NCBI GenBank assembly: GCA_947426945.1
Contig: CANEFX010000004.1
Coordinates: forward strand, 1 to 64,000
DNA from: an uncultured Bacillota bacterium
GTDB taxonomy: Bacteria; Bacillota; Clostridia; Oscillospirales; Oscillospiraceae
DNA length: 64,000 nucleotides
Direction of reading: 5' to 3'
The notes beneath the pieces were generated by a model. That model did no database searches, was not told where the DNA came from, and was given only the letters and a program-made list of their open reading frames with translations. Both the position numbers and the translations under genes were made by a program. Below are positions 25,765 through 34,062 of the stretch, in pieces; the stretch's first letter is position 1; every line of letters begins with the position of its first letter.

Positions 25765-27213
25765 TCACCTGCTGCGTTTAAGCAGCTCGCAGGTCAGCTT
25801 ATACACCAGTCCGGTGGAGGCCACGCTCAGCTTCTCCGCAGTGGAGTGGACGTCGTGGAGCTCCGGGCCAAAGGATACCGCGTCCAGGCCGGGAATCTTT
25901 TCAATGAACAGTCCGCACTCCAGGCCGCCGTGGGTGGCCTCGATCTTTCCTTCACGGCCGCTTACCGTTTTCCAGGCCGCCAGTACATCTTCCCGCAGCC
26001 TGGACTGCCGGGCATACTGCCAGCCGGGATAATTGCTCCGCTCAGAGACCGTCCCGCCCCCCATCTCCAGAATGGCCCGCAGCCGCTGGACCATCATGGC
26101 CTTCTGGGAGGCAATGCAGGAGCGCACAGAGATGCTGAAATGCAGGCCGTCCGCTTCCATCCCCATGATGCCCAGGTTCAAAGAGGTTTGTACCAGGCCG
26201 GGGAAGTCCACATTCATGGCCTGGACCCCCTGGGGAATGGCCAGCAGCGTGCGCAGAATATTGGCGGTGTCCTCCCGGGACAGAGCTCCGTCCAGTACTG
26301 TCCGCTCACAGCGCAGGGAGACGCCGCTGTCACAGCCGGCGTACTCGTTTTTCAGCACTCCGTCAAATTCCCGGATAAAGGCCTCGAAGGTCTCCTCTCC
26401 GCCGGCGGGAACAGCCGCCCGGGCCTGATTGGAGGAGCAGATCACGTTGTCAAATTTTCCTCCCCGGACGTCGCTCAGCCTCAGACCCGGAACGCGCTCC
26501 ATGGCGCTGTACAGCACCCGGCCCATCACCTGGTTGGCGGAGGCCCGGCCCCTGTGAATGTCGCCTCCGGAGTGGCCTCCCAGCAAGCCGTCCAGCGTGA
26601 CGGTATAGCCCGTCTCTCCGGCCAGAGGCTCCTGCTTCCCGGCCAGGAAGCAGTCCAGCCGCACCCCTCCGGCACAGGAGACGGTAAATACCCCCTCCTC
26701 CTCCGAGTCCAGATTGACCAGTTTCTTTCCCTTCAGATCGGAGCAGTCCAGGGCAAAGGCCCCGTCCATCCCCACCTCCTCATCCACGGTGAACACCGCC
26801 TCCAGGGGGGGATGGGGCAGGCTGTCGTCAGCCAGAATGGCCAGGATCATGGCCACGGCAATGCCGTTATCCCCGCCCAGGGAGGTCTTGTCCGCCCAGA
26901 CCCACTCCCCGTCGGTGACCAGATCCAGCCCCTCCCTGGCCATATCCTTGCCGCAGTCCTCTGTTTTGACGCACACCATGTCGATGTGTCCCTGAAGAAT
27001 GACGGGAGCGGCCTCTTCATAGCCAGGGGAGGCATCCTTCCAGATAACCACGTTGTTGACCGCATCCTGCCTGTATTTCAGGCCCAGCTCCCGGGCAAAG
27101 GACATGCACAGATCGCTGATCTGTTTGGTGTTGTGGCTGCCGTGGGGAACGGCACACAGCTTTTCAAAGTATTCGAATACCTTCCTGGGCTCCAGCCCGG
27201 ACAGAACTGCCAT
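25765..27213 (-). CDS. pepD: Aminoacyl-histidine dipeptidase (PepD, M20 family)
   Basis: 482 residues from ATG 27213, directly behind AAAGGAGGAAAC; an upstream in-frame start lacks such a site. M20 metal-site motifs are LQGHIDMVCVK, SLGGDNGIAVAM (bridging Asp) and FTVDEEVGMDGA (general-base Glu), with a lid domain between about 190 and 390 (LGGHSGGDIHRGRASA). The C terminus includes a Glu-rich ATHGGLECG block. It hydrolyses Xaa-His and other dipeptides using Zn in the cytosol. It lies downstream of the DUF3798 importer operon but is separated by a hairpin. Confidence 0.93.
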   Translation of the reverse strand: MAVLSGLEPRKVFEYFEKLCAVPHGSHNTKQISDLCMSFARELGLKYRQDAVNNVVIWKDASPGYEEAAPVILQGHIDMVCVKTEDCGKDMAREGLDLVTDGEWVWADKTSLGGDNGIAVAMILAILADDSLPHPPLEAVFTVDEEVGMDGAFALDCSDLKGKKLVNLDSEEEGVFTVSCAGGVRLDCFLAGKQEPLAGETGYTVTLDGLLGGHSGGDIHRGRASANQVMGRVLYSAMERVPGLRLSDVRGGKFDNVICSSNQARAAVPAGGEETFEAFIREFDGVLKNEYAGCDSGVSLRCERTVLDGALSREDTANILRTLLAIPQGVQAMNVDFPGLVQTSLNLGIMGMEADGLHFSISVRSCIASQKAMMVQRLRAILEMGGGTVSERSNYPGWQYARQSRLREDVLAAWKTVSGREGKIEATHGGLECGLFIEKIPGLDAVSFGPELHDVHSTAEKLSVASTGLVYKLTCELLKRSR

Positions 27214-27240
27214 ATCGTTTCCTCCTTTTTCAATGAAAGA

Positions 27241-27263
27241 CCGTCCCGCCTTGGGCGGGGCGG
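27241..27263 (-). terminator. Hairpin between the ABC operon and pepD
   Basis: CCGTCCCGCC (27241-27250) pairs with GGCGGGGCGG (27254-27263) with one G-U pair. The plus strand has a clear T-run after it; the minus strand has only TCTTTC. It is probably a partial terminator for the importer operon. Confidence 0.5.
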
Positions 27264-27287
27264 CCTTTTTTCGCATTGTATTTCAGT

Positions 27288-27782
27288 TCAGGCGATCACG
27301 TCGCCCTCCAGACCCAAGTCCTCGCCGATGCCGAACTCGTCGCCGGCGCCGGGCTCCTCTTCATCCGGCTCCTCGGGCTCGGGGGCGGGAATAAACTCGC
27401 TCATCCAGGCCTCCTCCGGCAAACCGGCCAGATAGGCGGGCAGGTTGACAATGATGCCGTCCAGATTATAGGGCAGCTTCATGGTAATCTCCCGGGTTTC
27501 GGGCTGGCCGCCCTTCTCCTGGGTGATCTCCAGCGTCATTCTGAAGGTCTGCCCGATGCACAGGGACATACCCCGCTCCCGGGGCCCCAGCTTTGTGAGC
27601 TCCTCGCCGTCAACGGTGATGACGATCCGGTGGGCGGCCTTGTAGGTCTGTCCCTGATAGTCCTCCAGGGTCTTGTTGTCCAGATAGATCGTGTGGCCAC
27701 GGCCGATGACCATCATCACCGCGCCCAGCGCGATGCACAGGGCCACGGCGGCCAGACGGATTAGAAGCTTCTTCCCTTTCAC
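27288..27782 (-). CDS. Small membrane-anchored protein of the DUF3798 importer operon
   Basis: 164 residues from GTG 27782, overlapping the permease stop (GTGA) and preceded by AGGAGGGGG. One N-terminal membrane segment (about 8-27, IRLAAVALCIALGAVMMVIG), then a mixed beta domain (HTIYLDNKTLEDYQG, RIVITVDGEEL, FRMTLEITQ) and an acidic Pro/Glu tail. It may belong to a DUF family found in such operons (DUF6672 is a guess). The coupling to the permease genes suggests an accessory role in the importer; no enzymatic motif is seen. Confidence 0.65.
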   Translation of the reverse strand: MKGKKLLIRLAAVALCIALGAVMMVIGRGHTIYLDNKTLEDYQGQTYKAAHRIVITVDGEELTKLGPRERGMSLCIGQTFRMTLEITQEKGGQPETREITMKLPYNLDGIIVNLPAYLAGLPEEAWMSEFIPAPEPEEPDEEEPGAGDEFGIGEDLGLEGDVIA

Positions 27783-28903
27783 GACTGGACGCCCCCTTCC
27801 TTCTGGGCCAGCGCCAGCAGCGCGCCGCCCTGGCTCCTGGCCCGGCGCTTCTTGGTCTCATACATAATGAGGGCCAGCGTGATAACGCCGTAGGAGACGA
27901 ACACCCGGAAATACTCGCCGATCATGGCATTGCCGGTGATAGCGGCGCCCGCCCTGGGGGCCATGATAAACATGGTGTGGAACAGGATTACACCCAGGAA
28001 TACGTTGCCGATGGAGGCCTTCTCCACGCTGGCCCCGCCCACCAGCAAGGCAGCGATACAGAACATACCGATCTGGGTGTGGGCGGTGCAGGTGGGGAAG
28101 TTGCCGATGTTCTGCAGGTAGATGATCTGCCCAAAGCCGGCAAAGACGGTGGACATGATGATAGCAATAATACGGGTGCGCTCCACCTTGATGCCAGCGG
28201 CCCGGGCCACCTCCATGTCCTGTCCCACCGCCCGCATATCCTGGCCCAGCTTGGTGCGGCGGAACCAGAGGATAAACAGGCACAGCGCGCCGATGATGAT
28301 AAAGGTCAGAACGGGAATCTTGACTCCCTGAACGCGGATAGCGAACTGGTTATCCAGACACTGGCGCAGATTGGTCAGGTTCACAGTGGTGCGCAGGCCA
28401 TAACCTCTGGGCAGCCGGATGGAGGCATGCTTGATGGGGATGATAGGGCCCATCATATACAGCACCACCAGCTGGTAGAGACCGCCGACAAAATAGTTCA
28501 TCATATAGCCCAGGATCATCTCCCGGCCCTTTACCATGTTCATCAGCTTGCCGCACATCAGGCCCATAAGCGCAGAGAGCGGAATGGACAGCAGCATAGC
28601 CAGCACTACGCCGGGAATGCCCCAGATCTGCCAGTCGGTGACAAAAATCAGGGCGATCTGTCCCGCCATAGCGCCCAGGGTCATACCAAAGTTCAGGCCC
28701 ATGCCGGCCATAATGGGGATCAGCAGGCTGAGAATCAGGAAGATATTCCGGCCCATACGGGTGACAATCTCATTGATCAGATAGCTGGGGGAAAACCCGG
28801 CAAGAGGGTAGCAGACAATGCAGATGGCGATAAACATGATGGGTACCAGGTTGTTCTGGAGGAAGTTGGAGGTCTGGCCTCTCAAATCCTTTTTCATCTT
28901 CAT
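27779..28903 (-). CDS. ABC transporter permease (BPD_transp_2 / RbsC-like), second subunit
   Basis: 374 residues from ATG 28903, overlapping the stop of the first permease (ATGA). Eight to ten membrane helices. The family core NFGMTLGAMAGQIALIFV (GxxAGQ region) and the conserved AVGQDMEVARAAGIKVERTRI followed by LVGGASVEKASIGNVFLG mark the ribose/nucleoside-type permease family. Paired with the 28900-29976 gene it would form a heterodimeric channel. Confidence 0.88.
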   Translation of the reverse strand: MKMKKDLRGQTSNFLQNNLVPIMFIAICIVCYPLAGFSPSYLINEIVTRMGRNIFLILSLLIPIMAGMGLNFGMTLGAMAGQIALIFVTDWQIWGIPGVVLAMLLSIPLSALMGLMCGKLMNMVKGREMILGYMMNYFVGGLYQLVVLYMMGPIIPIKHASIRLPRGYGLRTTVNLTNLRQCLDNQFAIRVQGVKIPVLTFIIIGALCLFILWFRRTKLGQDMRAVGQDMEVARAAGIKVERTRIIAIIMSTVFAGFGQIIYLQNIGNFPTCTAHTQIGMFCIAALLVGGASVEKASIGNVFLGVILFHTMFIMAPRAGAAITGNAMIGEYFRVFVSYGVITLALIMYETKKRRARSQGGALLALAQKEGGVQS

Positions 28904-29976
28904 TTCCCCCCCTCCGTCTTTCTGGTCAGGGCATAGACAATCATGCCGTTGGAAACGATAATGCGGACGACCTCGCTGATGTCGATGTGGATCAGGGCGT
29001 TCATCACGGTTGGAGTCATAGTCACAAGGCCCTGGAACAGAATGGTACCGACAATGACATTGCCCACAGACGCCTTGTTCACCGACGCACCACCGATGAG
29101 GATAGCCGCCACTGCCGGCATTGCCATATAGAAGGGGGCCGTGTAGAGCTGGACAAAGCCGAAGCCCTGCTGATAGATCAGGATACCCACGGCGCCCAGC
29201 CACGTGGACAGAATGACCGACAGCATCCGAATCCGGTCCACGTTGATGCCGGCGGCCTTGGCAAAGGTGGGATTGGAGCCCACAGCCGTCATGGCGGTGC
29301 CCGTCTTGGTGTGGAGGAAGGCCCACATTCCAAAGGCCAGCAGGGCAAAGAAGAGCAGAGACCCTGTCGGGATAACCAGATTGATACCGATAGGATTCAG
29401 GTCAATTTTCAGGAAATCAGACAGGACATTGGCATAAAAGTTCTCAAGAGAAAACACGTTGCGCAGGCCCACGCCGGTATATGCCATAACTATGGAAGGA
29501 TTCTTATAGGGGATCATCAGCCACATAATGCACATGAAGGACACCGAGGAGAATCCCACATAGGTGGCCACCATCATCTCGCCTCCCTTGATCCGGTTCA
29601 GCAGCAGTCCGTAGCCGCCGCCGAAGAGGAGGGCGAAGGGAGTGGAAATCAAAATGGCCATCACAAAGCTGAGCGCCCCGGTAAAGCCCATCTCAATGGA
29701 CAGGGTAGCGCCCAGCAGTCCGGCCAAAATCCCAAGGGGAATGCCAAAGTTCAGGCCGCAGCCCGAGTGTACCATGGGCACCATAGCCAGCACCAAAACA
29801 GCGTTCCAGCTGAAGCGGTTGAACACATTGGTGATCTGGGTGGGCAGGTCGGCCCCGGCGATGGGGGCAACGATAAAGAGGAAAAGCAAAAATCCGGCAA
29901 TAATCAGTCTTGGCAGGCCAAAGGTATTGACAAGCTGGCTCAGCCGGGTCTGCTGAAGTCGTTCTGATTTATCCAT
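28900..29976 (-). CDS. ABC transporter permease (BPD_transp_2 / RbsC-like), first subunit
   Basis: 358 residues, GGGGGG-rich site before ATG 29976. About nine membrane helices. NFGIPLGILAGLLGATL, AVGSNPTFAKAAGINVDRIRM and LIGGASVNKASVGNVIVG parallel the partner permease, showing an old duplication. It ends in a Gly-rich tail translationally coupled to the partner. Confidence 0.88.
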   Translation of the reverse strand: MDKSERLQQTRLSQLVNTFGLPRLIIAGFLLFLFIVAPIAGADLPTQITNVFNRFSWNAVLVLAMVPMVHSGCGLNFGIPLGILAGLLGATLSIEMGFTGALSFVMAILISTPFALLFGGGYGLLLNRIKGGEMMVATYVGFSSVSFMCIMWLMIPYKNPSIVMAYTGVGLRNVFSLENFYANVLSDFLKIDLNPIGINLVIPTGSLLFFALLAFGMWAFLHTKTGTAMTAVGSNPTFAKAAGINVDRIRMLSVILSTWLGAVGILIYQQGFGFVQLYTAPFYMAMPAVAAILIGGASVNKASVGNVIVGTILFQGLVTMTPTVMNALIHIDISEVVRIIVSNGMIVYALTRKTEGGK

Positions 29977-29991
29977 ATCACATATCCCCCC

Positions 29992-31596
29992 TTACACAAC
30001 CTGGCTGACCATCAGCGCACCGAAGGACTCGGAGGAGTCGGCGGCCGGACGTATGCCCGCCACCCGGCCGCCAGAGACAATGGCGATCCGGTCACAGGTC
30101 TGCCGGAGCTCCTCCAGCTCAGAGGAGATCATCACTACGGTGACGCCGCTCTCCCGGTTGAACTGCCGCAGCGCATCCAGCACCAGGGCCTTTGCGCCCA
30201 CGTCGATGCCCCGGGTGGGCTCGGACACAAAGAGGAACTTGGGCTCCAGGGCAAAGGCCTTGGCCAGACAAATCTTCTGCTGATTGCCGCCCGACAGCTC
30301 CCTGGCCTTCTGCGTGGTGCTGGTGCACTTGATCTGGAGCTGATCCACATATTTCTGGGTTACCTGATGGATAGCCCTCTCGTCCCGCCACTTAATCAGG
30401 CCGCCCAGCAGCTTTTTCAAAAACTTGTCCTGGATCTGCATGGCGGGAAAAGCCACGTTCCACTCCAGGCTCTCGTCCAGCAGCAGACCTACCTCCCGCC
30501 GGTCCTCCGACACAAAGGCCAGGGAGGAATCCAGGCACTTTCTTGGACTGTTCAGGGGAATCTCCCGGCCGTCAAACACCACGGTGCCGCCCGCCTCATA
30601 CAGACCCATGACGCCGTTGGGAATACCCAGCTTACCCTGGCCGGCCAGTCCGCCAATGCCCAGGATTTCGCCCTCTCGCACATCCAGGGATACGTCGCGC
30701 ACCGTCTCGCCAGGCATATCCACCCACAGATTTTTGATGGACATGATAATCTTTGCGTCGGCGGCCTCCGCCTTTGTCTCAATGGAAGCGGCAGTGCTCT
30801 GCACGTCCCGGCCCACCATCCAGCGGGTGATATCGTCCACACTGGTCTGGCCGGCGGGCACATCCCGGACCACGTGGCCGTCCCGCATGACCACTACCTT
30901 GTCACAGACCGCCAGAATCTCATGCAGGCGGTGCGTAATGAAAATGACGGAGATACCCTGGGCGGCCATGCCCCGGATGGAGTCCAGCAGGGCCTCGGCC
31001 TCCTTTTCCGTCAGCACGGCGGTAGGCTCGTCCAGAATCAGCAGCTTCAGCTGGTCCTTGCTCAGCTCCCGGGCAATCTCGGTAAACTGCTTGTGGCCCA
31101 CAGGCATGCTGCTGATTATCATTTTGGCGTCGATCTCCACGCCCATCTTTTCGATGGCCGCGGCGGCCCGCCGATCCATCTCTTTATAATCCAGAGTATT
31201 CAGCCGGTCGCCGAACACCTCTGAAATAACATTCTTCTTTTGGGGCTCCCGATTCAGGAGAATATTTTCCGTGGCGGTGAAGCCGGGGATCAGAGAAAAT
31301 TCCTGATGCACCATGCCGATGCCCGCCGCCAGCGCGTCGAAGGGGGTGTTGAACGCCGCCTTCTCGCCGTTGATAAGGATGTCGCCGCTGTAGCCGCCGG
31401 TCTCCCGGATGACGTCCATGCCGAACAAAATTTTCATCAGCGTGGACTTGCCTGCGCCGTTCTCCCCGCACAGACCCAGGACCTGGCCTGCTTCCAGGGT
31501 GAAATTAATATCGGTGAGGACCTGATTTCCGAAAAAGTCTTTTTTGATGCCTCGCATCTCCAGCAGAGGAGCAGTTGAACTATCTATCGTAATCAC
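29992..31596 (-). CDS. ABC transporter ATP-binding protein with two nucleotide-binding domains (RbsA-like)
   Basis: 534 residues from GTG 31596. Domain 1 (about 8-240) has Walker A GENGAGKSTLMKIL and Walker B LLILDEPTAVLTEKEAE, with the degenerate signature SMPVGHKQFTEIARELSK. Domain 2 (about 285-525) has the signature LSGGNQQKICLAKAFA and FLFVSEPTRGIDVGAK; its Walker A region reads GIGGLAGQGKLGIPNGV and is degenerate, as in RbsA/MglA. It powers uptake for the two adjoining permeases. A hairpin between it and the binding-protein gene may lower its expression. Confidence 0.93.
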   Translation of the reverse strand: MITIDSSTAPLLEMRGIKKDFFGNQVLTDINFTLEAGQVLGLCGENGAGKSTLMKILFGMDVIRETGGYSGDILINGEKAAFNTPFDALAAGIGMVHQEFSLIPGFTATENILLNREPQKKNVISEVFGDRLNTLDYKEMDRRAAAAIEKMGVEIDAKMIISSMPVGHKQFTEIARELSKDQLKLLILDEPTAVLTEKEAEALLDSIRGMAAQGISVIFITHRLHEILAVCDKVVVMRDGHVVRDVPAGQTSVDDITRWMVGRDVQSTAASIETKAEAADAKIIMSIKNLWVDMPGETVRDVSLDVREGEILGIGGLAGQGKLGIPNGVMGLYEAGGTVVFDGREIPLNSPRKCLDSSLAFVSEDRREVGLLLDESLEWNVAFPAMQIQDKFLKKLLGGLIKWRDERAIHQVTQKYVDQLQIKCTSTTQKARELSGGNQQKICLAKAFALEPKFLFVSEPTRGIDVGAKALVLDALRQFNRESGVTVVMISSELEELRQTCDRIAIVSGGRVAGIRPAADSSESFGALMVSQVV

Positions 31597-31610
31597 ACCC
31601 TTTTATCTAA

Positions 31611-31647
31611 GGAAACAGGGGAGAGGATGAACCTCACCCCTGTTTCC
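31611..31647 (-). promoter_or_regulatory. Intercistronic hairpin between binding protein and ATPase genes
   Basis: GGAAACAGGGG (31611-31621) pairs with CCCCTGTTTCC (31637-31647), with extra inner pairs. It has no T-run. Such stems after a binding-protein gene commonly protect its mRNA and raise its level above the downstream ABC genes. Confidence 0.6.
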
Positions 31648-31680
31648 ATCATCGGTTTCCTGTAAAATACGCAGTTTGGA

Positions 31681-32958
31681 TTACTTCACGGTGTAGTACT
31701 TCTCAGGCACCTCAACATCGGTGGCGCCCATGAACTTGCCGGGATTGCCCATGATATAGGTATCCTGGTAGATCAGGAACACATTGTCCTCCTTGACGCC
31801 GGTGTCGGCATTGGTGTAGCCGGAGCCATTCCAGGCGGCCTTGGGGGAGTACTCCTGCAGGGCGGCGGCCACATCGTCCATGTCAGTGATCTCGCTCTTG
31901 CCCTCAATCACATTGATGGCGTGCTGAGCCAGACCGGCGGACAGGCAGTAACCGTAGGAATAAGCCCAGGTGCCGAAGCGGCCCTCGCCGCCGGCATCCA
32001 CGACAGCCTTCTCCACCTTGGCCAGGATAGCGTCAAAGTCGCCGGCCTCGGCAGTCAGATCCAGATCGCCCAGGGCGTTGGGATAGCCCATCAGAGGGGA
32101 GGGCAGGTCGGCCTCGATGAAGTAGCCGCCCAGCTCCAGCAGGCGCTGCAGCAGAGGAGCGGTGTGAGCGTCGTTGGTGCAGAAGTAGGCGGAATTCTGG
32201 CCGTACTTCTGGATCCACTCGGGGGCCTTCTCCAGCACATAGGCCTGAGCGCCGGTAACGCCTACGTCGGTGGTGGGGTCGGGAGCGGTCTCAAGCACGA
32301 ACTGCATGCCGAACTCCTTGCAGGCTTCGGTCATGACAGCCACACGGCGGCTCATGGTCTCGTAGGACATGTGCCGGGGGAAGGAGATGTGCACGAAGGT
32401 ATCGCAGCCCAGCTCATGGGCAGTGCGGATAATCAGGTATCCGCGGGAGACGAAGTCGTTGTTGCAGACCAGGTCGGCGGAGGCGCCCACTACAGGCAGA
32501 TCCTCATGGGCCTCGCCGGCGATGCACAGGATGTCAGGGCGGCGCTCCTTAATCTGGGTAAAGGCCTCGGCGGTGCCGGGGACAGACTGGTTGACGATGA
32601 TAGCCTTCATCTGGGGGTCGTCAGACATGTTGACGATGGTCTGGATAGTGGTCTCCAGCTCCTCAGTGAAGTTGTCGGGATAGGTGGCCAGTTTGACCTT
32701 GTCCGCGCCGTACTTGGCCTGGATGGCCTCGGCGCCGCGCAGGTCGTCCTCAGACTGAGAGACGGTACCGGTGATGATGCCAATGTGCCAGTCCTCCGCC
32801 GCGTCGCCGCCTGCGTTGGACTGATTGGCGCTGCTGTTGCTCTGGCTGCCGGGATTGTTCTGGCTGCCGGTATTGCTGGGAGTATTGGGCTTGCCGCCGC
32901 AGCTCACCAGGGTGAGCATCATGGCAGCAGCCAGCAGCATGCTGATCCTCTTTTTCAT
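31681..32958 (-). CDS. DUF3798 family substrate-binding lipoprotein
   Basis: 425 residues from ATG 32958, behind TTAGGAGGT; an upstream in-frame frame lacks a site. A lipoprotein signal (LTLVSC, lipidated Cys20) is followed by an Asn/Ser-rich linker and a two-lobed periplasmic-binding-like fold (DWHIGIITGTVSQSEDDLRGAE, MKAIIVNQSVPGTAEAF, TFVHISFPRHMSYETM, AYFCTNDAHTAPLLQRLLEL). This matches PF12683 (DUF3798) as remembered. Its ligand is not known. It is the first gene of an importer operon with ATPase, two permeases and a small anchored protein. Confidence 0.85.
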   Translation of the reverse strand: MKKRISMLLAAAMMLTLVSCGGKPNTPSNTGSQNNPGSQSNSSANQSNAGGDAAEDWHIGIITGTVSQSEDDLRGAEAIQAKYGADKVKLATYPDNFTEELETTIQTIVNMSDDPQMKAIIVNQSVPGTAEAFTQIKERRPDILCIAGEAHEDLPVVGASADLVCNNDFVSRGYLIIRTAHELGCDTFVHISFPRHMSYETMSRRVAVMTEACKEFGMQFVLETAPDPTTDVGVTGAQAYVLEKAPEWIQKYGQNSAYFCTNDAHTAPLLQRLLELGGYFIEADLPSPLMGYPNALGDLDLTAEAGDFDAILAKVEKAVVDAGGEGRFGTWAYSYGYCLSAGLAQHAINVIEGKSEITDMDDVAAALQEYSPKAAWNGSGYTNADTGVKEDNVFLIYQDTYIMGNPGKFMGATDVEVPEKYYTVK

Positions 32959-33014
32959 TGTATACCTCCTAAAAAAGTACCTTGTGTCTTGGGGCTGTAC
33001 GACATCCATTTTCC

Positions 33015-33060
33015 TTTCCGCTTTGCATCCGCAAAGCGGAAAAAAGGCGTACGCCTTTTT
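33015..33060 (-). promoter_or_regulatory. Leader with hairpin and 20-bp palindrome before the DUF3798 gene
   Basis: TTTCCGCTTTGC (33015-33026) pairs with GCAAAGCGGAAA (33031-33042). Next to it, 33041-33060 is a perfect 20-base palindrome (AAAAAGGCGT and its complement). Both lie in the 5' leader of the importer operon and may also stop transcripts coming from the DNA-repair pair. Confidence 0.6.
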
Positions 33061-33073
33061 CGACTACCTAATT

Positions 33074-33101
33074 ATTTTAACAAAAATCGCCGGTTTGTCA
33101 A
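33074..33101 (-). promoter_or_regulatory. Sigma-A-like promoter of the DUF3798 importer operon
   Basis: On the minus strand TTGACA (33101-33096), a 16-base spacer and TAAAAT (33079-33074). It overlaps the last bases before the stop region of the upstream gene (stop at 33104). Confidence 0.7.
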
Positions 33102-33103
33102 CC

Positions 33104-33985
33104 TCAAATTGTCCTCCGGCCGCTATTTTCCGTGTATTTTCTCAATAAAATTCCCTCAATTTTCCCGTTTTCTTCTGTGTCTTTTGATGAAATCCGCCCG
33201 CCGCGTCCCGGCATCTCCGGCAGAGCGGCGTCCCGTTCCTCCTGAAATTCGGTCATCATGGCCCAGTAGCGTTTGGGCATGTGGGTCATGCGGCACCGGG
33301 GATTGTACCGCCCCTCAATGGCAATGGTGTCGTAAAAGGTCCGCCACAGCTTCCGATAGGCCAGTTCCTCCTCTCCAGCCGGACCCGGGGAAAAGTCCTC
33401 TACGGACAAAATGGCCCAGCCCCCGGGGCCTGGCCGGTGAAACAGCGCCTCAGCGTGGGTGCGGTCATGCAGGACAAATCGCTCCTGGGGATACCGGGAG
33501 CAGAAGTGGGGCCGCAGCAGGGGGAGCACCCGGTTCTTGGGCTCGATCTCCCCCACCAGTATCTCCTCCTGCTGAGAAAACCGTGCAAAGCCCTTGTACT
33601 GATGGGCCTCGTGCTCCAGGTGCCACACCGCTTTGCGCACCTTGTCCACAACCGGATCGGTGAGATTCCGGCTCACCCCGGCTCCCTGCTCATAGCCCAG
33701 CCGGAGGAACCGCCACAGCCACAGCTCTCTCTCAGGCAGACAGGTGAGAAAGCATCGGACGGCCAGCTCCCGGCCCTCCCGACCGAACTTATCAAAGGAG
33801 CGGTATACCCGCCGGGCGTGCTCCATATCGGTCTCCACCGTCCGCAGGGGGTAGAGAGAGCAGCACATGTCGTCGGGCGTGCGGAACTCCGCCGGTTCCT
33901 CCCGGTTGACCCAACAGTCAAACACACAGGAGAGAAATCCGGGGTAGGTGCCGTCGTACTGGCAGGAAATTTGTGCCCAGGACAT
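33104..33985 (-). CDS. TIGR03915 family putative DNA metabolism protein (DUF4130)
   Basis: 293 residues from ATG 33985 behind AAGGGAGG; a longer in-frame start at 34036 has no such site. The family signatures are YDGTYPGFLSCVFDCW at the N terminus, ELWLWRFLRLGYEQG in the middle and HDRTHAEALFH followed by YRKLWRTFYDTIAIEGRYNPRCRMTHMPKRYW near the end. Known to occur next to a radical SAM partner (TIGR03916), as here, and proposed to act in DNA repair or modification, with no proven activity. Part of a two-gene operon. Confidence 0.88.
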   Translation of the reverse strand: MSWAQISCQYDGTYPGFLSCVFDCWVNREEPAEFRTPDDMCCSLYPLRTVETDMEHARRVYRSFDKFGREGRELAVRCFLTCLPERELWLWRFLRLGYEQGAGVSRNLTDPVVDKVRKAVWHLEHEAHQYKGFARFSQQEEILVGEIEPKNRVLPLLRPHFCSRYPQERFVLHDRTHAEALFHRPGPGGWAILSVEDFSPGPAGEEELAYRKLWRTFYDTIAIEGRYNPRCRMTHMPKRYWAMMTEFQEERDAALPEMPGRGGRISSKDTEENGKIEGILLRKYTENSGRRTI

Positions 33986-34062
33986 GAAAAGACCTCCCTT
34001 CCTGCCCCCCGCCTTCCGTTGGAAAAGACTCCTCAAGGCAAAGGGGCCTTACGAAAACTCTC

